Assembly: GCA_964019695.1 (NCBI GenBank)
Contig: OZ026520.1
Coordinates: forward strand, 94,341,824 to 94,405,823
DNA: 64,000 bases
Direction: 5' to 3'
Source: Loripinus fragilis
Lineage: Eukaryota; Mollusca; Bivalvia; Lucinida; Lucinidae
Shown here: piece by piece, positions 25,101 through 37,100 of the stretch
Layout of the letters: every line of letters begins with the position of its first letter
Position numbering within the stretch: the first letter of the stretch is position 1
Notes under the pieces: generated by a model
What the model was told of the DNA's origin: nothing
The model's database searches: none
What the model saw: only the letters and a program-made list of their open reading frames with translations
Made by a program: the position numbers and the translations under genes

Positions 25101-28100
25101 AAAACAGTATACCCCCTACAAACAAAGTTTGCGGGGGGTATAAATATTTTGCATTACTGGCCCTATGGAAGTTAAACAGCAGCTGCTTAATGGTTAAAGT
25201 GGACGGCAAAATTGGAAGGAAGTGAATTTGAAATGCAAGCCCCTATTTAACCATGCAATCTGCCGCAAACCAGATTAAAATCGAATGAAAAATAAGAGTT
25301 ACAGATGTTTGTACAGAAGATAATTGAAAGCAATGGAGGGCAGCCATTTTTAGGCTGAGTGACGTCACACAAGGCCCAAATTAAATGCATAAACAGAATA
25401 GATAGTTTCCTGCCATTCAATTTAACTTTGCAGTTTTAATGATTCTTTTGTTGAAAATAGTTGATTTTGTAAAATCTGTACAGTTTGCAATGAAATTGGG
25501 GATCTTATTGGCTTTTAAAAAATTACAGGAAGTTTTCAAATTTTCAAAATGGGGACCTCCATTGGCTTATTACAAGCCAAAATTCTGAATTTCGGATTAC
25601 TATAACTTTCTTATTTTATATCCGATTTTGATCGGGTTTGCAGCAGATTTGAGCCACGAAATGAGATTTCCAACAATGTGGTATGTGCGACCAGCAAAGG
25701 CTCAGACCAGCCTGCGCATACGTGCAGTCTGATCAGAGCCTTTGCTAGTCGCTTGAATATTGTAGGACTGTTAAGCTTCTGACCGATCAGCATTTGGAGT
25801 TTCTAAGCTTACCAGGAGGCTACACTGGCTCATCTGAGTCTACGCTTGTCAAAATGCCACATTGTTGGAAATCACATGCCATGGCTCAATTTACGGTTAA
25901 TAATGGCTTTAATTTCAGATTCACTTGCTATCAATGTTGCCGTCCCCTTAAATAGGGCTAAGATGTACTCTTACTTACCCACCAAATCCACCACCATATT
26001 CATCGTTATCTGAAAAATGAAGAACAATCACAACTTGAGTAAAGATGCCATACACAGACTACAAAAATAGATAAATTCTCTAACTACAGATTCCTTAGAT
26101 GTTTACCCTTAAATCTACATACTGGGTAATTTTGCATGTGTTTTTAATTAGCTTTCTCAAAATTATTTTTAACCAGCTCATCCGCATAAGCCTCTTAGTT
26201 CATGGTTTATGTAAGAGTCTGTAAAATTTAAGGTCTTTTTACAAAGGAATTATAGGGAAAATGACCATTTTATGGTCATTTTCCTATAATTCCTTTGTAA
26301 AATTCAAGGATCATAAAAGGAACGCAATTGTTCAAGGACTTTAATTTTGAATTTGGTTTTAATCACCAGTGCCAAATTCTAATGATAAAAGTAAACTTCA
26401 TCCACTTTTCAAGACCTTGGAGCGATATTCCAGCACTTTTTAAGGCATTGGAGTGATATTCCAGCACTTTTCAAGGCCATGAAGTGATATTCCAGCACTA
26501 TTCAAGACCCTGGAGTAATATTCTAGCACTTTTCAAGACCAATTTATTTTCAATGACATTTCTAGAATGTCATCTATTTTCAAGTGTTTTTCAACCTTGT
26601 GTGAGCACTTTAGTTCCATGGATTAAAATGTGGAATGGAAAACAGTGTAGACCCTGTTTGCTTCTGGATCTAAACAGTTATTATTAGAAAAAAATATGTG
26701 CATGTGTGTTTGAGTTTAATGTCACACCAAAAGCCAAGGTCCTATGGAGATGGGGCCACGACTTAAAGTCTCACACAACGGACTGGAGAAGTCAGGGATC
26801 AAAACTGCCACCACTGGTTTACAAGGCGAGTGGTTTATCCACTACACCACTGTGGCTCCTGAAGAAATTAAAGAAGCATTTTCAGAGGATAACTATTTCC
26901 CCCCAACTGCAAATTGAGTCAGAATGCATGCTTACTAAAGTTATAATCAGCTATTTATTGTGTCACAATATATACAATATATAAAGAATGGCTGAAATTC
27001 ATCAATTATTTCAAGGGAGACCACATACAAACACAATTTTGGTCAAAATTAGAACTTACGAAGTGCTGTGGTGACCTTGAACATAAGGTCAAGGTCATCA
27101 AATCTAATTACCTCTTTTCTGTCTCCAAACAATGTATCTATGCAAGTTCGGTGGGAATCCACCCACTGGTTCAGAAGACAGAGCTCAGAAAAGGCTGAAT
27201 TTTACTGTTTTTCAAGGATGCTGACCTAGAAAATTATATGACCTTGAAAATAAGGTCAAGGTCACCAAAATCTTATCAAGTTTTCATTTTTCCACAGTGA
27301 TACAATACATTTCCATTGTTCAATTCAAGAGATATCATACAAAAACCATAGTTTGGTCAAAATTGACATTTCAAAGTGCTAGTGTGACCTTGAAAATAAT
27401 CTCAAGGTCACTAAAATTTAATCATCATTTAACCCTATCCTAACAATATATGTATGCAAGTTTGGTCAAAATTCAACCACTGGTTCGGAAAATAGTGTGA
27501 AGAAATGGCTAATTTATACAGTCTTTATATATGGTGATATCCTCCCAACAGTGCATCTATGTAGGTTTGGTCAAAACCATCCACTAATTCAGAAGATAAT
27601 GTATGGAAACCTTATTTTGGACATTTGAAAGTGCCGGTGTGACCTTGAAAATAAGATCAAGGTAACCAAAGTCTAAGCAACTCTTTCCGCCCTCCCAACA
27701 ATATATCTAGGCAAATTTGGTCAAAATCCATCTATTGGTTCAGAAGAAAACGTACGAAGCTACGCGGACGCTGCCGCCAACGCGATCCACACCAAAAACA
27801 ATATGTTCCCCCCTCCTTTCGGTTGGTTTGTTTGTTTGATTTGATTCTTTACGTCCCATCAACAATCTTACAGTTATAAAGGGACTTTCTGGGTTGAACC
27901 AGTACTAAGCTAGGATTAATGTGTCTTGCTCAAGGACACAACACAGTGACGCCGGTGAGTCTCTAACCCACTGAGCCACTGCGCTCCCTTCCTTTCGGTT
28001 GGGGGGACATAAATATATAACTGAAGCTCATATGATAATGTATAATTACCATCTCTTTTCACTGGTGGTTCTTCTAATATAGAAGGTGGTGGTGCAATTG

Positions 28101-31100
28101 CAGCTCCTGAAAATGACATAATACATTTGAGCCAAGATCTGACAGAAGGGACCTTCTGGCAATAATAGTCAAAAATGAGATATTTACAGAGAAAGAAAGA
28201 GCTAGCTGTTGTGAACAATTACAGAAAACTTTAAGAAATTATCTTTACAAATAACAAAAATATGAGCATTTGAACCCGTATAGATGAAGCGTTTTAAACA
28301 TGACGTCACTTAACATGGTTAATGACGTTATGACATCAACACTATTGTGTTAACATATGACGCTAAAGCAAAGACACTAGGAGCAATATTTCAAGAATGC
28401 TCCATGTTTCTGTAAATTTGATGTATATGTAATTGAATAGACTTCACAAATAGTCCACATACGCTCATCTCGTGTTTACAAAAGCATTTGAAATGAGGTA
28501 CTCTGTTTTAAAGGTAATGTATAGTCCATATGCACAGCTGTTGCCATGGCAACATACATTATACGTATGGCTTAGTTTTATTGGAACTATTTGCACCTTT
28601 GATTGTATTACATGTTAGAAGCAATTTGACTCCATTGCAAGAACATGCAAAATCTTGAAATATAGATGATTTTGAAATTTTGATTACACAAAAACTACTA
28701 ATATGCCCGAAGGACCCTTTTGTCAGATCAGCACTCATTTGTAGATTACACTCTGAAAGGAGAAGTTGAGAATCAAAAATATGGCTTGCCTTTATGTTGT
28801 GTTTTATGTAACAAACCACTGGGAGTACTGGAAGGCTGTTTTAGCCTCCCTATGAGACTTTTAGGCTTTAATGATAATATATACCATGAAGGCAACATTT
28901 CTAAAATGCCAGTTTTTGATGTTTTTTCTGTTTTGGAATGTAATAAACGTAAAAGTAGATCTCATGGTAAACGTAAAAATGGCAACATTAAGCGCAAAAT
29001 TTGTACTGAAAAACGCTTAAATACTTCTCTAAAGGATCTTTCTTTGGCTTTAACTAATCATGGTCGACATGGCTTATTTTCATTTTTAAGTTCCTTGCCT
29101 ATCTCAGTTTTACGCAATTTAGAGTTAGAGGCTAATAAACTTTATGATAGAGCAAACAAATTATATAAAGCTGCACTCCTTACAAGGTGTTATGTTCAAC
29201 ATTTCCTTAGTCCTTATATAGATTCTTAAGTCAACCATAAACGACATTTTATCAAAATTCCATTCATTAACAAAGGTATTGAGTTTATTGATTTACATAG
29301 TATCTTCAAGGATAATTCAGTGATTTCATCTATTCCAAATTACTTTAATAATTCTGAAACTCCGATCATTTGTTATAAATATAACAAACCAATAAGGTCT
29401 ATGATATTTAACTTTAATAAAATTGTAAATGATTTAGATATAGATTCCAATACTCCTGCCTCCTGAGATTGTAAAAATTCAAATTATTTATATCCCTCTG
29501 CAGGGCATGTTATTACAGGTAATCTAAATGTCATTCCTGACGCTAGAGTTCGCAATATCATTTCTAAAGGTCCTAAATATAGATTTCCCTCTAATATTGA
29601 TTTCTCTAAATGTCGTAGAGAGATCGCTGCTTCTTTAAATGACTTCAGTAATCGTTGGTGCAAAAGGGAAAATGTTGAACCTGATGCTTTGAAGGAATGG
29701 AAGATTAACATTTTTAAAATTATTGATACTCGTATTTCATTTTACTCTCGTAATACACATCTTTTGCCCCCTAAACCTAAATCTTCTTTTCATCATCTTA
29801 AACGAGGTATCCAGGATTTTCATATGAACTATGTTTTGGTTCCAGCAGATAAAGCTGCTAACAATGTTGTAGTTGTTTGACGATTGTATTATATTTATAC
29901 TCTTAAGCGTGAGCTTGTTGACACTAATGCCTATAAACTGCAGCCTTCTTTAAGTGAAAGGGTGATTGTTGATGGGCATGGTTGTCATACAGCCTTACAT
30001 TTTGGTGTCAAAGCTAAAGAAAATCAAGACAAAGTTCCTACGTTGTACTGGTTACCTAAACTCCATAAAAAACCCTATAAAGCAAGATTTATTGCAAATT
30101 CTAGTTCTTGTACGACAACAGAACTTTCTAAATTGTTAACCTCGTGTCTTACAGCTGTTAAAAAACATGTTATCAAATATTGTGAAAAAGTATATGAGAG
30201 ATCCGGTAAAAACCTATTTTGGTCCATTAAAAATTCAGGTGAAATTTTAGATAAACTTAAAGCTAGAGATTTCAATGCGACCAGTTTGTCTACTTATGAT
30301 TTTTCTACTCTTTACACTACTTTACCTCATAATTTAATTAAAGATAAACTTATTGATCTTATTGAAAGAACCTTCCAGAGAGAAGGCTCTCCTTACCTTG
30401 CATGTAGTGACAGAAATGCATTTTTTACTTCAGAAAAACCTAAAAAATATCATGCATGGTCGTGTCAAAATGTATGTGATGCGCTGACCTTTTTGTTGGA
30501 CAACATTTTTATTCGATTTGGCACCAAGCTCTGTAGACAAGTAGTTGGGATTCCTATGGGCACTAATTGTGCTCCCCTGGTTGCAGATTTATTCCTGTTT
30601 TGTTATGAAAGGGACTTTATGATGTCTCTTTCTGATGATAAGCAGGCTGATGTTATTGATGCGTTTAACACTACTTCCAGATATTTGGACGATATTTTAA
30701 ATATTAATAATGTTTATTTTGAAAATATGGTTAGTCAAATATACCCTTCAGAGCTCCAACTTAATAAAGCCAATGCCTCTGATACCGAAGCCGCATTTTT
30801 AGACTTGCATTTGTCAATTTCTTATGATATTGTTTCTACCAAAATTTATGATAAACGTGACGACTTTGATTTTGAAATTGTCAATTTCCCATTTTTAGAT
30901 GGTGATGTTCCTCGTTCTACATCCTATGGAGTCTATATCTCTCAACTCATTCGTTTTGCTAGAGCATCTAGCTATGTTACTGACTTAAAAACTCGCAATA
31001 AATTGTTAACTCAGAAACTTCTTAAACAGGGCTATCGGTATCATAAACTTCGCAATACATTTTCAAAATTTTATAGGCGATACTATGATTTGATTTCTAA

Positions 31101-34100
31101 ATTCCAAGTTGGACTTAAATCTCTCTTGCGCCAAGGACTTTCGGAACCTGATTTCTATGGTGACTTGGTGTATAAGTTGAAGAAGATTGTTGGCTCTAAT
31201 AATTTTTCTGCGCAGTTCATTAAAATAATTTACCATTATAAAAAGATTGGCTATAACATTAATGTATTGCAACAGACTGCATGCTTGGTAGTCAACCCAA
31301 TCACGGTTGGCAACTTTGCTTTCCTCTTTAATTGCACGCCGGTGGGTCGGTTTTGTGCGCGTCTGTTTATTTGTGCTTTGTGGTCACCTGCTGGGAAAGG
31401 GCTGACCTCTTGGCTCTCGTTTGTGGTGTCTTCTGTTAGTTTGTCACTTTCCCTTTGGTATCCTGGGTCAGTTGTGGCAGACATGTTAAGATTAACGGAT
31501 CTCCCGTGTCACTAACGGAAAACTCTGCCGTTTTCCGCAAAACGGATTTTTAAAAAAAATCACGGATTTTAAAAAATCCGCTCATAGTCTTACCGTTTTT
31601 TTGTTAAAAGCTATTTCTTGTGATAATTTGGCGGAAGTCGCAGAGAAAATCAATATTGCATTCTCGCGAGACCTGACGATAGCTAGCGTGCTTCATGTTT
31701 GCGATATCGTAAGGACGCTTGGTAGTTTCGAATAACTGTCAGGTAAAGCATCTCAAAGTCACTGAAAAATCGATATCAATTAAGGGCTTGAATGTAAACC
31801 AAATAATACAGGTACAAATAATCCAAGCGGCTGTATAACTTGATAAACCCAACAAAGATGGCGAAATGCGAATCATCGCCAGGGATTAGCCCAGCAAAAA
31901 AACGAATACGGTATAGAAGCGGGTCAAATTTTAATGCAGAATATACAAGAAGATTTGACTGGGTTATGGCCAACGGCAGGCGTACTGCAAGGTTTGCAGT
32001 ACGCATTTCAGCATCTCTCACGGCGGTATGAAGGCAAAAAGCATTTAAAACTTCAAAACGGATTTTTTAAAAAAAAGTCACGGATTTTCCGCGCGTTGGC
32101 CCGCATTTTTTTTCAGAAACTTAACATGTCTGGTTGTGGTACTTGATTGTATCGATTCCTGATCTTTGCAACCTTAGTACTTTGAAAATGCTAGCCAAGA
32201 GAGCTTAAAATTTATATAAAATTGCTCTGCCTTTGCTGTACTGAATAAAGGCAAAACAATTTTATACTGCTCTTTACCCCCATAAAAAGTGTTAGAGCTT
32301 ACCAAAAATAGTAAAATCTAAGTACTTTTCATGACCTAATAGCCATTTTCCAGCACTTTTCAAGGCAGATTTAATGTTTAAGGACTTTTCAAGAAAGCCC
32401 TCCATATTCAGGTACTTTTCAAGACTGTGTAAAACCTGTTCCTGAGCAGTAAAGACACATATGAGATACCACATTCGGCTTTGTCAATGCACCCTGTTTC
32501 TTTGTGGGAAAAAATCAACCAAAAATTTAGATTGTTTCTACTTAAAAAGAACTTTAACCTTTTAATACATGACATTGTGTAAACACTCAAAAAATAATTG
32601 ACAATCTTAATTCACATCTACTAGTTTACGTCTCAGTTCAGTCAGAGATTTTTTCTGTGTTCTCAGGGGCCGAAATTCGGACCCATTCCCAATGGAATTT
32701 TGGTGACATTTTTCTCAATTTTGAAAAAAAAATCAGAATCTTCAAAAAAAAAGTTTTTTTTTTTTTTTTATGATTGGATTTTCATTCAGTCACCACACAC
32801 ACACTAGCTACATGGTGGCATTCTCCTTCAATTTTATGGCAATATAGTATGTGTAATGGCCAATTTAGTTTTTAATTGACTGAAAATGTCATAACTGTGC
32901 ACTATAACAAATTTCCTAATCTGAAAGGCCCATGGCCCCTAACCAAAAGTGAAAAAAAGTTCTATATGGATGAGAAGATTTGACACTCGATCTGACAACT
33001 TAGCTTCTACTTACCAGAATCTTGTTTTCCTGTAAAAAAAAAAAACATATTGGAATCAATCATTTACATAAGTCCAGGTCAACAAAAACTGTGGGTGTAA
33101 AATTGTGAATATTTTCTTATAAATCAGTTTAAACATTTGTTTGGGGGGCTCAAAAGAACCTGTCTCATTGAGACGGTTCTTTTGAGTACCCACAACATAT
33201 ATTTTGGTTGAGTTATTAGAGAACTATCTTTTAATTACATACTCTTATACAAACTGTAATTGTATTGATCAATGTTTAAAAAACCCAACAGAACTGGAAA
33301 ATAACATCCAGTGTAAATTTTATGATGCACTTCAAAATGAATATGGTAGTTGACTAGACCCAAACCTTTAAAAGCATATGAGCCCATTCATGAAGTTTTG
33401 GTACTTAATGCATATGCTTAAATTAATAATGTCATTCTTTAACCCTTTGTATTTGGGAAACCCCTAAACAAGTACTTTAGCAAACAGTGAAGACCTGGAT
33501 GAAATGCAGCATAATGCTGCATTTCATCAGGGTCTGCACTGTTTGTAATAGTAAAAAAAATCTTCAGACGAAAGAATACAATATTTTTAAAATTATAACC
33601 TGACGTCCCTAGATATGTACAATGGACTATGCAAAGTTTATTGTATCAAACCAGAAGGAAGAAACTATTAGTATGTAAAGGGTTAAACATGTGTAAGCAG
33701 CTTTTAGTTTGGCTAGTTTCTTAAATGCTGATCTGCATCCTCATGTGTGATGACTCACAAATCCATTATGACTACACTATAGATGAACTTTTTGGGCATT
33801 AAGGATTTGAGTAAAGGAGAATCAACTTTATATAAAGTTTTTTGAATAATTCAATATTATAATGCCATAGGGAATATAACAATAGTCAATAAATTGTATT
33901 CACTCTTTCTCAAATTTTCGGCCTTGGGCCTTCTTCAGGATATTAGAAACAATTTTCACAGCTAAGTAGCATCCATGATGACCATTATGGTATATGTTTA
34001 CTCAAAAGAGTAAACATATACCATACTGGTCATCAATTATGAGTAAACATATACCATAATGGTCATCATGGATGCTACTTAGCTGGATGCTACTGAAAAT

Positions 34101-37100
34101 TGTTTCTAATATCCTGAGGAAGGCCCAAGGCTGAAAATTTGAGAAAGAGTGAATACAATTCATTGACTAAAAAGATTTGAACTTACTTCTGACGGGTCTT
34201 TCATATTCTTCCTCATCATCTTCTCTCCTTCTTCTCGCTCTCTCCATTTCTCCTACATCTCTATCCTTCTCTCTATCTCTTCTTCTTCTGTCACCTCTGT
34301 CACCCCTAAACAAATTAAGCATTTCTTGATTTACAGGAAAAGGCATGTGCATCAAATTAGTCAAATACCGGAATACAGATCACAATACGAAAACTGTTTC
34401 AAATAATAATAGTGCATTATTTAACTCCAAAGTATGTAAATATCTATGACAAACTGTTTGTTTCCTAAACATGTATTGCTGTAATGAAGTGTTTGTAGAT
34501 AAAGTGTCTTGGTGAACGACACAACACAGTGCTTCCTGTAATACTCAAACCAGCCAACCCTCAATCTGAAGTTGCTCATTCTACCACTAAGCCACTATGC
34601 TCCTTAAGCCCAAGTTTGATTAATAATGATTTGACCATATTGTACTCAGGATGACAAAAACTCCCAGATTACAATACTGTAAAAACTCCTAGTGAATTTG
34701 GCCATTCAGGGTACAATAGGTATTTAAATTAAAGTTTTCATTGTCCTGAGTGCAACAGGATTGAGTAACAAGGATTGGAAAGTTGAATAACAAACCTGTT
34801 TCTATAAAAATTGTCTCCCCTACACCTCTTCCTCTCATCCTTAGGAGTTTTGGCAATTTGGGGTGCAATAGGTAAATAAACATTGTCCTGAGTGCAACGG
34901 AATTGAGTAACATGGATCGGAATGTTAAATAACAAACCTGTTTCTATCAAAATCATCTCCTCTATCCCTCTTCCTCTCATCATCTTCCTTCTGTCTCTGT
35001 TCCTTCTTTTTCTTAGTAATCTCCTCATAATCATTTGGTCTTAGAGGGTTGTACTCATCCTTCACTCCCGTCAGTGAGGGGACAGGATCTGACGGTATAA
35101 AAGGACTGCTACCGACAGCCACTGGTTGTTGGGGTTCTCTTGACAAGTCTCTTTCTAACTGAAATATGTAGGGAAAGCTAGATTTATTATTAACTTTCTT
35201 TATACTTGTCCCAGGACAAGTACACATGGAAATAGTAATTTCTAACTTGTCTTGAATGAAATGTTACCAGGTTGAAAAAGTTGGACATGTTATTTCCATA
35301 AACAATGTGTATCAAGTCAGGCATATATTTTCCATAAACAACGTGTATTTAGATACAGATTGTATATGGAAATGTCATGCCTAACTTGTCCAACTGGGTA
35401 GCATGTCATTTCAGGACAAGTTAGAAAGTTCTATTTACTTGTCCTGACCCGTACAAGAATCAAGAAAGTTGATATACTTATGGTACGTTCTTTCAAAACC
35501 GTCCAGGTAAAAAAGACAGTAACTACAGGTATATTCATATTATTGGTTTATTCTTGAACATGGTGAATAAATTGATATGCTATAGTCTGGTTTGCAAGCA
35601 ACCCAGCTGATAGAAAATAGTGTTGATCCAGATCTACAATGTAGTTTATGATTTGTTGCATGAATTGGCTGATGTATGACCGACTTATTTGTTTACTTGA
35701 AATGATGCTATACGTCCAAATCAATGTTTTTAAGTCATGTTGAGATGTTTCCTGAGTTGACCCAGTAGTAAACAGAGGATAAAGTGTCTAGCTCAATGAC
35801 ACAACACAGTGATTCCGATGAGACTCAAACCAGCAATCCCGCTAACCTCAGTTAAGCACTCTACCACTGTGCCACAGCACTCCTCCAAGAGAAACTTGTA
35901 TTCATTGGCTATAAAAAGAGAGCATTCATCAACTTGTATTCAGTTGCTGAAAAAAGTAATTTCTACTTGCTTTTTGAAAAGCTACAATCATTTAGCAAGT
36001 TAGCAAGTGCTAAATTTGATCCCTGCTTATTGTTTGTTTGTTTGATTCTTTATGTCCCAGTCAACAATGTTTCAGTTATGTCGGGATGGGTCTTCCTCGG
36101 TTGAACCAGTACTAAGCAAGGATACCCTGCCTATTGATAAACATGACAACTTAAAATATTTACTAACAAAAACAGGGATTTTTTGCAATTTTGGGAAGGG
36201 GGCCTAGGTCCTAAAAACCCTAAATTGGGAAATTTGTTATACATGTAGTGCACAATTATGTCATTTTTTGGTAAATAAAAAACAAATTAGCTATTACATA
36301 TACTTTTGCCATCAAAACAATTGAAGGAGAAATAAGATGCAATGGAAGTAGATTGTCACCATGTACACGTAGCTTGTGTGTGTGGTGACTGAATGAAAAT
36401 CCCAATCTTCAAAAAAAAAAAAAAAAAAAAAAAAAATTTTTTTTTTGGAAGATTGGGATATTTTTCAAAATTGGGGAAAAAAGCACCTAAATTCCAATGG
36501 GAATGGGGACGAATTATGGCCCCTGAGAACACCAACAAAAATCCCAGAAGAATATGGTCTACTCACCCTTCCTGTCTGCATATTAAACTTCAGTGGTCCC
36601 TCTGTATTATCAGCTGTTCTCTTTAGATCAACAACAGGTGCCATATTGTTGTTACGACTTCTACTCTATAATTGTACACAAAAATAAAATAAACATTTCA
36701 AGTGCCTGCAAAAATGAATCTGAAAAAGTTGGCCCAGTTCATGTGTTAACTAGACTACAGTCTAGTCCCTTTAGTCAGACCATAGAAGCGATAAAACTCT
36801 CTCTGGTTTTACATACTGTGTATGTCTGGTTTCACTAGACAAACCCAACCAGACCTGTGGTTGGACCAAACCATAGTTGATTGGTTCCCGTCCTCCAATG
36901 CAAACTTAGAATTGCCGGATACCTTTATGCTTTGTATCCATGGCTGTGATTGGTGGACTATTTCACTGGGAAGGAACGCGGACAGTCGGGAAAGCCCTAG
37001 TGTGTCTATAGTTAACGCACAAATTCCACCTAGTCTGCTTATGTTATCTGCTTTATATATTTGTGAACATTATTGCCTAATTTATGTATATAGGGTGAGC

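Noticed and set aside
29464..29880. TGA codons in the retroelement frame as selenocysteine codons
   Set aside because: Retroelement RTs are not selenoproteins; a TAA also interrupts the frame. Point decay is simpler.
34689..35034. Separate minus-strand gene at 34.7-35.0 kb
   Set aside because: Read-through of RBM17 exon 4 into the intron, where part of the exon is duplicated.
36393..36626. Lys/Phe-homopolymer proteins
   Set aside because: Translation of the A26/T10 centre of a MITE.
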